9,353 bases of DNA, taken from Gammaproteobacteria bacterium (GTDB lineage: Bacteria; Pseudomonadota; Gammaproteobacteria; DSM-16500). Below the pieces are notes generated by a model. That model was not told where the DNA came from. It saw nothing but the letters and a program-made list of their open reading frames with translations, and ran no database searches. Every line of letters begins with the position of its first letter. The first letter of the stretch is position 1. Shown here in pieces: positions 1-6,493 of the stretch. Where the stretch lies: the NCBI GenBank assembly GCA_013287235.1, contig JABDEF010000055.1, forward strand, positions 1-9,353, read 5' to 3'. The translations under genes were made by a program, and so were the position numbers.

Positions 1-284
1 TAAAAACCCTGTAACTTGCGATTCAGACCTAACATCATTTCTAATAATCGAGTTAATTCGATTTTGGTTTTCTGATTAATTTTTTTATTAGTTGATACTA
101 GAGTTTCTTTTTTATTTATTTGTTCTACTGAGACCTTAATAAGTTTGTTTTCAATGAAAAATAATCGTGTATAGCGTTTATCATCCCATAGATCAATTAT
201 ATTTTTACTTCTTCTACGTAAAGCCCAGACGGTATAATCAAGTCTGAACGGGAGTACAGGATATAAAAGAAATGAAGTTTGCAT
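1..284 (-). CDS. DNA-3-methyladenine glycosylase 2 (AlkA-like) family protein, N-terminal part, cut by the window edge
   Basis: The frame starts with ATG at 284, immediately after the sdhA stop codon, and stays open for 94 codons to the window edge. The N-terminus reads MQTSFLLYPVLPFRLDYTVW, then ALRRRSKNIIDLWDDKRYTR. This resembles the opening of one DNA-3-methyladenine glycosylase II group, which I recall as P-FRLD-TVWALRRR-N-ID-WDG--Y-R. Such enzymes excise alkylated bases in base excision repair. The catalytic helix-hairpin-helix domain would lie beyond the window, so activity cannot be judged. A purine-rich stretch about 8 bases upstream, inside the end of sdhA, can serve as ribosome binding site. 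The zero-base gap implies co-transcription and translational coupling with sdhA. The family call rests on the N-terminal pattern only. Confidence 0.5.
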   Translation of the reverse strand, partial: MQTSFLLYPVLPFRLDYTVWALRRRSKNIIDLWDDKRYTRLFFIENKLIKVSVEQINKKETLVSTNKKINQKTKIELTRLLEMMLGLNRKLQGF

Positions 285-2048
285 TTAATATACTCTTTCC
301 ATTGGTTTCAATGGATCAACAAAGTTTGGCTTCATATTGACCGGACGATATTTAACATTTTCATCTAAAAAAACAAGTATATGTTTCAACCAGTGCTGAT
401 CATCGCGTTTAGGATAATCTTCTCGGCTATGCGCACCTCTACTTTCCTTGCGCGTTAAAGCTGCTGTAGCAGTCATTAAAGCGACGTCCATCAAATTGTC
501 TAATTCTAATGCCTGAATTCGTGCAGTATTAAAAATTTTGCTGGCGTCTGTTAAAACAGCATCTTTAAGACACTCACGTAAATCTCTCAATTTCTTGAGC
601 CCTTCTATCATATGTTCTTCCATGCGAAATACGCCGAAATCAGTTTGCATTATCTTTTGCATTGCTTGACGAATGAGCCTGAAATCTTCGCCTTTTTTAG
701 AATTATCCCACCGATTCACCCGCGAGCATGCTGCATCAATATCACTTTCATTGATTGAATGTAATGGTAATCCTTCTTTAATTGCTTTTTCAGCATGTAA
801 TCCAGCAGCTTTACCAAATATAACTAAATCTAACAAAGAATTACTGCCTAAGCGATTAGCACCATGAACAGAAACACACGCACATTCGCCGATTGTATAA
901 AGTCCCTCGACAATTTGATCTTCATCAGTTGATCCTAACGTGATGACTTGGCCATGCACATTTGTTGGGATCCCCCCCATCATATAATGACACGTAGATG
1001 TCACAGGAATGGGCTCAGTAATTGGATCAGTGTGTGCAAAGGTAATTGCTAATTCCCGTATGCCTGGTAACCGTGAATTGATAACATCTGCACTTAAGTG
1101 ATCGAGTTTCAATTTCACATAATCAACACCGCCTGGATTAAAACCATTACCTGCGCGAAGTTCTAAAGCAATAGCGCGAGAAACGACATCACGTGATGCA
1201 AGATCTTTTGCGTGTGGCGCGTAACGCTCCATAAAACGTTCACCGTTTTTATTGATAAGATATCCACCTTCACCTCGCACTGCTTCAGTAATTAAGATAC
1301 CCACGCCTGGTAACCCTGTGGGATGAAACTGCCACATTTCTATATCTTGTAATGGAAGACCTGCACGCAATGTCATCCCTAACCCATCTCCTGTATTAAT
1401 CAATGCATTTGTCGAGGTTTCAAAGATTCTACCCGCGCCACCTGTTGCAAAAATTGTTGCTTTCGAATTAAAAAATGCTATTTCACCTGTTGCAATACAC
1501 AGTGCAATAACGCCTGCAATTTTATTTTGTGAATTTTTCACGAGATCAATAGCAAACCATTCATTAAAAAAATGCGTTTTGGCTTTAATATTATTTTGAA
1601 ATAGTGTGTGTAGTAGTGCATGTCCTGTACGATCTGCAACGGCACAAGTACGCTGTGCAACTCCTTTTCCATAATCAATCGTTTGACCACCAAAAGCACG
1701 TTGATAAATTTTACCGTTATCTAAGCGTGAGAATGGCATACCCATATGTTCTAACTCATACATCGCATCAGGAGCCATTTTACACATATATTCAATGCTA
1801 TCTTGATCGCCTAAATAATCTGATCCTTTAACAGTATCAAACATATGCCAACGCCAATCATCAGGATGAACATTACCTAATGCCGCAGCAATCCCACCTT
1901 GTGCGGAGACAGTATGTGAACGTGTCGGATATACCTTCGAAATCACAGCGACGTTTAATCCTGAATGTGCAAGTTGTAATGATGCTGTCATACCTGCGCC
2001 ACCAGCTCCAACAATCACAGCATCAAAGATATAATTAGCTATCTTCAT
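285..2048 (-). CDS. sdhA: Succinate dehydrogenase flavoprotein subunit
   Basis: Catalytic subunit of complex II. It oxidises succinate to fumarate on the cytoplasmic face and passes electrons through covalent FAD to SdhB. The 587 residues match the usual length (588 in E. coli) and align almost without gaps. The dinucleotide-binding motif GAGGAG is at 14-19 and the FAD-attaching His45 is in [10 protein letters not shown]. Active-site residues fall at the E. coli positions: His242 (WQFHPTG), Thr254-Glu255, Arg286 (KDLASRDVV), His354 (CHYMMGG) and Arg399 (HGANRLG). The C-terminal domain keeps [12 protein letters not shown]. The start at 2048 has AGAGGC about 7 bases upstream. It follows sdhD by 12 bases, and its stop touches the next ATG. 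Nothing indicates decay. Confidence 0.5.
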   Translation of the reverse strand: MKIANYIFDAVIVGAGGAGMTASLQLAHSGLNVAVISKVYPTRSHTVSAQGGIAAALGNVHPDDWRWHMFDTVKGSDYLGDQDSIEYMCKMAPDAMYELEHMGMPFSRLDNGKIYQRAFGGQTIDYGKGVAQRTCAVADRTGHALLHTLFQNNIKAKTHFFNEWFAIDLVKNSQNKIAGVIALCIATGEIAFFNSKATIFATGGAGRIFETSTNALINTGDGLGMTLRAGLPLQDIEMWQFHPTGLPGVGILITEAVRGEGGYLINKNGERFMERYAPHAKDLASRDVVSRAIALELRAGNGFNPGGVDYVKLKLDHLSADVINSRLPGIRELAITFAHTDPITEPIPVTSTCHYMMGGIPTNVHGQVITLGSTDEDQIVEGLYTIGECACVSVHGANRLGSNSLLDLVIFGKAAGLHAEKAIKEGLPLHSINESDIDAACSRVNRWDNSKKGEDFRLIRQAMQKIMQTDFGVFRMEEHMIEGLKKLRDLRECLKDAVLTDASKIFNTARIQALELDNLMDVALMTATAALTRKESRGAHSREDYPKRDDQHWLKHILVFLDENVKYRPVNMKPNFVDPLKPMERVY

Positions 2049-2060
2049 TTGTATGCCTCT

Positions 2061-2420
2061 TTAAGCCAATTTCCATAAAATTTCGACACCCCAAAAAAAA
2101 TAAATAAGCAATATCAAAATAACTAATGCTTGAATAGTTAATCTAACAGCAATGGGATTTAGGTAATCCGTGATGACTGTCCAGATACCAACCCAGGCAT
2201 GCAAAAATATGCTTAATAATGCAATGAGCGTAAATACTTGCATCCATACAGTTGCAAAAAAAAGTTGTAACGTAGTGTAATCAAGTTGTGGGTGTAGGAC
2301 AAAAAATCCCAATAGTATTAAAAAGTAAACCGCGATGATGAGAGAAGAAAAGCGCTGCACCAACCAATCTCGCAAACCATTTCCTGTCAAACTCATATCT
2401 GTTGTTGGTTTGTTTACCAT
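2061..2420 (-). CDS. sdhD: Succinate dehydrogenase membrane anchor subunit (cytochrome b556 small subunit)
   Basis: Hydrophobic anchor subunit of complex II, 119 residues, with three predicted transmembrane helices at about 24-42, 52-77 and 92-117. With SdhC it binds heme b and forms the ubiquinone site. The second helix ends in LHAWVGIWTVITDY. His74 corresponds to the E. coli heme ligand His71, and Asp85-Tyr86 to Asp82-Tyr83, Tyr83 being a quinone-site residue. I start it at ATG 2420, which overlaps the end of sdhC by 7 bases (ATGGTAA) and so suggests translational coupling. The same frame is open up to 2579, but that extension lies inside sdhC and is not family-like. Residues 1-20 (ending GLRDWL) match the usual SdhD N-terminal pattern. 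Confidence 0.5.
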   Translation of the reverse strand: MVNKPTTDMSLTGNGLRDWLVQRFSSLIIAVYFLILLGFFVLHPQLDYTTLQLFFATVWMQVFTLIALLSIFLHAWVGIWTVITDYLNPIAVRLTIQALVILILLIYFFWGVEILWKLA

Positions 2421-2788
2421 AGCCAAACTCCCATTAATATCGCTACAACGACGGTGATTACTATCGTTATTCCTCCACTTAAACGTCCACTTTTGAGACT
2501 TTCTCCTATCCCAATATCCATCAATAAATGTCGGATACCAGCTAGTAAGTGATACCATAGCGCTACCAAAATTAACCACAATATCAATTTAGTCGCAGGA
2601 TTTGCTAATACTGTTCGTATGTGATCAAATCCGATCGATGATACCGTTGCAACATCTAGCATCCATAACAAAAACGGAATTAGTAAAAATACGAAAATGC
2701 CTGATAATCGATGTAAAATGGAAATAATTGCTGTAAATGGATATCGTATAGTGAGTAAATTCAAGTTCCGGACTTGCTGTTTATTCAT
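2414..2788 (-). CDS. sdhC: Succinate dehydrogenase cytochrome b556 large subunit
   Basis: Membrane anchor and cytochrome subunit of complex II, 124 residues from the chosen start, with three transmembrane helices. The N-terminus (RNLNLLTIRYPFTAIISILH) is very close to E. coli SdhC. Ser23 and Arg27 (SILHR) correspond to the quinone-site residues Ser27 and Arg31. His80 in LWYHLLAGIRH corresponds to heme ligand His84, and Asp91 lies in HLLMD. An ATG two codons earlier (2794) directly abuts the CAAGGA ribosome binding site with no spacer, while ATG 2788 has a 6-base spacer, so 2788 is preferred. It lies 24 bases after sdhB and overlaps sdhD by 7 bases. All key ligands are present. Confidence 0.5.
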   Translation of the reverse strand: MNKQQVRNLNLLTIRYPFTAIISILHRLSGIFVFLLIPFLLWMLDVATVSSIGFDHIRTVLANPATKLILWLILVALWYHLLAGIRHLLMDIGIGESLKSGRLSGGITIVITVVVAILMGVWLW

Positions 2789-2794
2789 ATTCAT

Positions 2795-2800
2795 TCCTTG
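2795..2800 (-). promoter_or_regulatory. Ribosome binding site deciding the sdhC start
   Basis: CAAGGA on the minus strand ends exactly at the upstream ATG (2794), leaving no spacer there, but sits 6 bases before ATG 2788. This favours 2788 as the real start. Confidence 0.5.
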
Positions 2801-2812
2801 AATAAGACATAA

Positions 2813-3511
2813 TTAAGATCCTTTTTTTGTCATTGTCCGACGAATATTGGCAATAGCCGCCGCAGGGTTCAAATGCTTAGGACAAACGACGGTACAATTC
2901 ATAATAGTTCGACAACGATAAACACTAAATGGATCCTCTAAATCAGCTAAACGTTCATTTGTTGCGGTATCACGGCTATCTTGCAGAAATCTGTCAGCCC
3001 ATAACAAACCAGCTGGCCCAATAAATTTTTCTGGATTCCACCAAGATGAAGGACAAAAACTCGTACAGCATGCGCATAAGATGCACTCGTATAATCCATC
3101 TAACTTGGCGCGCTCTTCCGGTGTTTGCAGCCGCTCTTTGAGTGGTGGCTCAGTATCATTTTGTAAATAGGGTTTGACTCGTTCGTACTGTTTAAAAAAT
3201 AACGTGAAGTCAACGACTAAATCACGAATCACAGTCATGTTAACCAACGGTCTTACTATGATGGGTGGAGTCAATGAAGAAAGAGATGTGATACAAGCCA
3301 AACGGTTTAACCCGTTAATGTTCATACCATCAGAACCGCATACACCTTCTCGACATGACGCACGGAATGCTAATGTTTCATCTTGTTCGTTTATTAATTG
3401 AAGTGCATCCAACACCATCATATCTGAATCAGACGGAATTTCTAACTCATAATTCTTCATATAAGGCGCTGTATCAATCTCAGGATTATAGCGGTAAATA
3501 GAAAATCGCAT
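2813..3511 (-). CDS. sdhB: Succinate dehydrogenase iron-sulfur subunit
   Basis: Electron-transfer subunit of complex II, 232 residues (238 in E. coli). It relays electrons from FAD through [2Fe-2S], [4Fe-4S] and [3Fe-4S] clusters to quinone. [2Fe-2S] ligands are Cys53, Cys58, Asp61 (the Asp variant, as in E. coli) and Cys73. The ferredoxin-like domain carries CILCACCTSFCP (Cys143, 146, 149, 153) plus Cys200, Cys206 and Cys210. Quinone-site Trp158 is in SSWWNP. The residue after Cys200 is Arg201, where E. coli has His207 and human SDHB also has His, which is unusual. The start at 3511 is set by a strong AGGAGG with a 5-base spacer. The frame is open to 3568, but those 19 extra codons have no family match. 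It is the first gene of the operon here, although sdhB is normally last. Confidence 0.5.
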   Translation of the reverse strand: MRFSIYRYNPEIDTAPYMKNYELEIPSDSDMMVLDALQLINEQDETLAFRASCREGVCGSDGMNINGLNRLACITSLSSLTPPIIVRPLVNMTVIRDLVVDFTLFFKQYERVKPYLQNDTEPPLKERLQTPEERAKLDGLYECILCACCTSFCPSSWWNPEKFIGPAGLLWADRFLQDSRDTATNERLADLEDPFSVYRCRTIMNCTVVCPKHLNPAAAIANIRRTMTKKGS

Positions 3512-3516
3512 GAAGA

Positions 3517-3522
3517 CCTCCT
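3517..3522 (-). promoter_or_regulatory. Strong ribosome binding site of sdhB
   Basis: A perfect AGGAGG on the minus strand lies 5 bases before ATG 3511. It is the strongest Shine-Dalgarno sequence I noticed in the window, and it fixes the sdhB start against the longer open frame beginning at 3568. Confidence 0.5.
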
Positions 3523-3581
3523 GTCTGTTCAATATGCGAACACAATCATCTATATTAAAGTATGACATTAATCTCGAACAT

Positions 3582-3610
3582 AAAAAAATGTAATTTTAAT
3601 TATTATTACA
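3582..3610 (-). terminator. Possible weak intrinsic terminator between the patatin gene and sdhB
   Basis: On the minus strand the arms TGTAAT (3605-3610) and ATTACA (3589-3594) form a 6-base-pair stem, followed by seven T residues (3582-3588). The stem contains only one G-C pair, so it would be weak. It would separate patatin transcription from the sdh operon. A clear sdh promoter consensus between here and 3523 could not be assigned by eye. Confidence 0.5.
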
Positions 3611-3652
3611 CTTCAGTCCGTCTATTAAGTTTATGTTGAAATAAAGTTATAA

Positions 3653-4678
3653 TTATCCATTAACATAATGTCCATATTTCAAAAATTGCTCTGCTGCATT
3701 TTCGCCTGATTTTAACAATGCATTTATTTGTTGATCTGTGAGATTAAAATCTGTTGAAGAAATTCCCAAGGTATCGATGAAAATAGTTCTTTCACGATCG
3801 CGACTATTAATAAAAGCAGTATTTTGTTGTCCACTTGATAGAACATATAGCAATGCTCTAGCGTATTCAAAACTATTTTTTATTCTTTCCTCCTTCTTCT
3901 CAAATAAATGATTTTCTAATAAGGCTATATCGGTTCTATCATTAAGCTTTAATCCTAGTGTTTCGCTATTATAAATGAGCTTTTGTGAAGATTGTCCTGC
4001 ATCACTCAAGTAACGTGAATAATCAAAAATGGTTAAAGGATAAGCTTCAATGATCCCGCCATCAACGTATATATCTCCATCAGACGAGATGCTATATTTA
4101 CCATCTTTTTCTTCGCGTAGTCGCATCGGTGGAAAAATGAGTGGCAAAGATGCCGACGATCGTATTGCATCAACTACACGTGCATGAGGTGTATGTTCGT
4201 GTGAAAAAATAAAAGCTTGAGCTACAGGTTTATTATTAATCATAAATAATTTTGTCGTAATCACATATAAATCTTTAAACTGATATTGATTTTTCATCAT
4301 TTGTAAATCATAAAATGTGACGTATTCATTGCCAGTTTTAGCTTTAATTAATTTACGTATGTAACAATATAGATATTCATCTTTATAAATACCTTCGTCA
4401 GTAAAAAATCGAAGAATATCGGCAATAAATCCCCCTGGAGCATCTGCGAATTTTCCAAAGTTTTGATTTTTGACCTCATTAATCATTTCTTTAGCTGAAT
4501 AATTTAATGCTACTTGCATCGCCGCAATTGCACCAGATGAAACACCTGCTACACGTATTAATCGATTTATTTCTAGAATATTACTTTCTTCGATTTTTTT
4601 AAAAAATCCGGCGTAAGCAATTGCCCCAACTCCAAATCCTTCTAAAACTAAATTACTAATTTGATGCGGAGCCTGCAT
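3653..4678 (-). CDS. Patatin-like phospholipase family protein
   Basis: A 341-residue predicted serine lipid acyl hydrolase; patatin-family enzymes cleave acyl chains from phospholipids with a Ser-Asp dyad. The nucleophile elbow GVSSG (45-49, Ser47) and the catalytic Asp206 in YVDGGIIEAYPL are both present. The helix after the elbow (AIAAMQVAL) and the segment VVDAIRSSASLPLIFPP are family-typical. The glycine-rich oxyanion loop, usually GGG-x-[KR]-G, is degenerate here: EGFGVGAIAYAG at 13-24. I see no signal peptide or transmembrane helix. Several patatin proteins of intracellular bacteria (for example Legionella VipD) are secreted effectors, and that is only a possibility here. The C-terminal third (about 225-341) is not recognisable. 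AGGAG lies 7 bases before ATG 4678 and overlaps the aconitase-remnant stop, so the two are probably co-transcribed. Confidence 0.5.
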   Translation of the reverse strand: MQAPHQISNLVLEGFGVGAIAYAGFFKKIEESNILEINRLIRVAGVSSGAIAAMQVALNYSAKEMINEVKNQNFGKFADAPGGFIADILRFFTDEGIYKDEYLYCYIRKLIKAKTGNEYVTFYDLQMMKNQYQFKDLYVITTKLFMINNKPVAQAFIFSHEHTPHARVVDAIRSSASLPLIFPPMRLREEKDGKYSISSDGDIYVDGGIIEAYPLTIFDYSRYLSDAGQSSQKLIYNSETLGLKLNDRTDIALLENHLFEKKEERIKNSFEYARALLYVLSSGQQNTAFINSRDRERTIFIDTLGISSTDFNLTDQQINALLKSGENAAEQFLKYGHYVNG

Positions 4679-4687
4679 TGCAATCTC

Positions 4688-5511
4688 CTAAACCTCAATT
4701 TGTCTTGTCGATAAGTGATGCTGTAACATAATATTTTTTCTTCCATCTATATTAGCTTGTAATTTATTTCCCGATTTTATCGAATCAATAACATTATCAA
4801 TAGCAATCATGCTTCCTTGTTTAATTTGATCATAATCCTTGGTGTTAATAAATGTTAATGGTAAAATGCCAAAGTTAATTAAATTCTGCCAATGAATTCG
4901 TGCAAAACTTTTTGCAATGACTAGCTGTAAACCAAGATATCTCGGCGCAAGTGCTGCATGCTCACGACTTGAACCTTGACCATAATTTTCTCCTGCCACG
5001 ACTGCGTGTTGCATATTTTTATCTTTCAATTCTTTTGCGCGTTTAAAATTGGCATTTTGACATAAAATGGATGTCCTGCCATGGCCATCGCCACTTCTAA
5101 CCCACCAGTACCGATGGCAAGCATGCCTAGTGCACCACCTGCACAAGTATGGCTATCAGAACCGACCATAATTTCACCCGGTTTTCCAAAAAATTCCATA
5201 TGAAGAGGATGGCTTACTCCATTTCCAGCTCGACTAAACCATACGCCAAAACGTTGTGCTGCACTTTGTAAAAAAAGATGATCATCGGCATTCTTAAAAT
5301 CTTCTTGAATGAGATTGTGATCGACATATTGAACTGATAGGTCTGCTTTAACTCGGTCAATTCCCATGGCTTCAAGTTCGAGCATGACAAGGGTACCCGT
5401 AGCATCTTGACAAAGCGTCTGATTAATTTTGAGAGCTATCTCTTCACCTGGCGTCATAGAGCCATCAATGAGATGTGATTGAATAAGTTTTTGAGTAATA
5501 TTGTAGGACAT
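4688..5511 (-). pseudogene. Aconitate hydratase, internally deleted and frameshifted
   Basis: Two aconitase pieces meet in different frames. The first (ATG 5511; MSYNITQKLIQSHLIDG) covers about 155 N-terminal residues, including TLCQDATGTLVMLELEAMG, YVDHNL and SDSHTCAGG, up to PFYVKMP, then reads out of frame to a TGA at 5026. The second resumes at about 5055 in another frame with NFKRAKEL. It contains the swivel-domain block [20 protein letters not shown], then [18 protein letters not shown], and ends at 4688. The related single-chain aconitases are about 640 residues, so about 350-380 central residues are missing. The missing part would hold all three cysteine ligands of the [4Fe-4S] cluster (the SCTNS and GPCIG regions), so no aconitase activity is expected. 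ATG 5511 is preferred because AAGGA lies 9 bases upstream. ATG 5520 directly abuts it. Confidence 0.5.
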
Positions 5512-5617
5512 TATCTGCATTCCTTTGCGCAAAGTTATATCATTCAAATTAAACTCTAATTCATTCTAACTTTTTAATAAGATGATTGCATTCAAGGCTT
5601 ATGCGATAAAAGAATTA

Positions 5618-5644
5618 TTTATATTGCTAACAAATAAGTCGCAA
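5618..5644 (-). promoter_or_regulatory. Possible promoter for the aconitase remnant and patatin gene
   Basis: On the minus strand, TTGCGA (5639-5644) and TATAAA (5618-5623) are separated by 15 bases, which is shorter than the optimal 17. It lies about 107 bases before ATG 5511. In a region this AT-rich such matches arise by chance, so this is only a candidate. Confidence 0.5.
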
Positions 5645-5875
5645 TATAGTTTGTGCTTTTATCGACTATAATTCCGTTAAAATATCAATTTTTATTCCAA
5701 TATAAAAAATTTGTCAGTTGGTGTATTTTAAATCAAATTTCATATATGGAACATCTGGTTTTTGTAAGGACAACTTATTAAAAAAAAAATTTTCCTATCA
5801 ATTGTTTCTAAAATATTCTGCTTAAATTTATCCATTAAGAAAGACTGCTGGGTATTCATTCGATTGTAACTGTAC

Positions 5876-5904
5876 TTGAACATCGATATCAAACCTCATA
5901 GTAT
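5876..5904 (+). promoter_or_regulatory. Possible promoter for the small membrane protein gene
   Basis: TTGAAC (5876-5881) and TAGTAT (5899-5904) are separated by exactly 17 bases, matching four of six consensus bases in each box. They would place a transcription start near 5911, about 80 bases before ATG 5991. The flanking AT-rich sequence offers other -10-like hexamers, so the assignment is tentative. Confidence 0.5.
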
Positions 5905-5990
5905 GTATATATCAATACAGTATATTATTTATTAGACTATGTTAAAACAATTGTAGCTGAGGATTATTTGACCACAAAGGAGTAGTGTTT

Positions 5991-6335
5991 ATGCTAATTA
6001 CAGCAGCTATCGTTATATTTATCATTGCAGCATTGTTCGGCTCAATCATACTTACAGCTATCTTGAGAGATCGACCCACACCCAAACCATTCGTTATTAT
6101 TCATGGACCATTAGCTGCTACTGCAATCGTGCTTCTTATTATCGATGTGGTTAAAGGCCACAGTGAATCTCTACTCATTGCTAGTCTAGTGATTTTTATT
6201 ATTGCGGCGTTAGGTGGATTTGCTTTATATACCTTAGATTCCTTAAAAAAACGTATCCCAAAGCCACTAGCTATACTCCATCCATTAATAGCTGTAGCTG
6301 GTCTCATTGTTTTGATTATTTATGCTCTGCAATAA
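5991..6335 (+). CDS. Small membrane protein of two tandem two-helix units, function unknown
   Basis: A 114-residue, very hydrophobic protein with four predicted transmembrane helices at about 2-25, 34-54, 61-83 and 93-113. It is an internal duplication. Residues 7-51 align without gaps to 66-110, with 19 of 45 identical by my count. VIFIIAAL (8-15 and 67-74), PKP (31-33 and 90-92) and a histidine (38 and 97) recur at a constant offset of 59. Each unit is helix, basic loop ending PKP, then a helix opening with I-x-H. Paired histidines near the membrane could bind heme or metal, but nothing proves it. ATG 5991 has AAGGAG 8 bases upstream; the in-frame GTG at 5985 has only a 2-base spacer. It is the only plus-strand gene in the window and is probably monocistronic. 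I do not recognise a named family. Confidence 0.5.
   Translation: MLITAAIVIFIIAALFGSIILTAILRDRPTPKPFVIIHGPLAATAIVLLIIDVVKGHSESLLIASLVIFIIAALGGFALYTLDSLKKRIPKPLAILHPLIAVAGLIVLIIYALQ
6009..6320 (+). repeat. Internal tandem duplication in the small membrane protein gene
   Basis: Unit A spans 6009-6143 (residues 7-51) and unit B spans 6186-6320 (residues 66-110), offset by 177 bases. They are linked by a short hydrophilic segment (KGHSES). Similarity is clear at protein level and diverged at nucleotide level, so the duplication is old rather than a recent slippage event. Confidence 0.5.
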
Positions 6336-6493
6336 AAAGTCGAAGCTAAACTTAAAATGAAACCGGATGGTTAAAATTAACTCGATCAAGAGTAACCACT
6401 AATAACATGGATTCTTATTTTGTGAAATACTACCATATAAAAAATCCTCAAAAATAATTACATAGATGTTACCACGGATGGGTATTATTGCTC

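Larger units (their letters stand above)
5512..5990. other. Spacer between divergent genes, with weak promoter-like motifs
   Basis: About 480 bases separate the aconitase remnant (minus strand) from the small membrane protein gene (plus strand). It is very AT-rich, with homopolymer runs near 5780-5790. I find no intact gene or RNA gene. It must hold the start signals for both neighbours. It also has short minus-strand stretches that read like protein (5828-5899 and about 5714-5780) interrupted by stops, possibly a gene relic. Confidence 0.5.

Noticed and set aside
2421..2579. N-terminal extension of sdhD into sdhC
   Set aside because: The 53 extra codons lie wholly inside sdhC in another frame, and SdhD homology starts at about ATG 2420 with a 7-base ATGGTAA coupling overlap.
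3512..3568. N-terminal extension of sdhB by 19 codons (ATG at 3568)
   Set aside because: A perfect AGGAGG sits 5 bases before the internal ATG at 3511, and the family alignment starts there. The extra residues match nothing in SdhB.
4688..5146. Separate 152-residue protein starting at 5146
   Set aside because: Its first 30-35 residues are the N-terminal aconitase piece read out of frame. Only the part after about 5055 is aconitase-like, so it is the C-terminal half of a broken gene.
6368..6398. Inverted repeat GGTTA...CTC...GAG...TAACC between convergent genes as a terminator
   Set aside because: The pairing is broken by unpaired bases and no T-run follows on either strand, so it does not support an intrinsic terminator.
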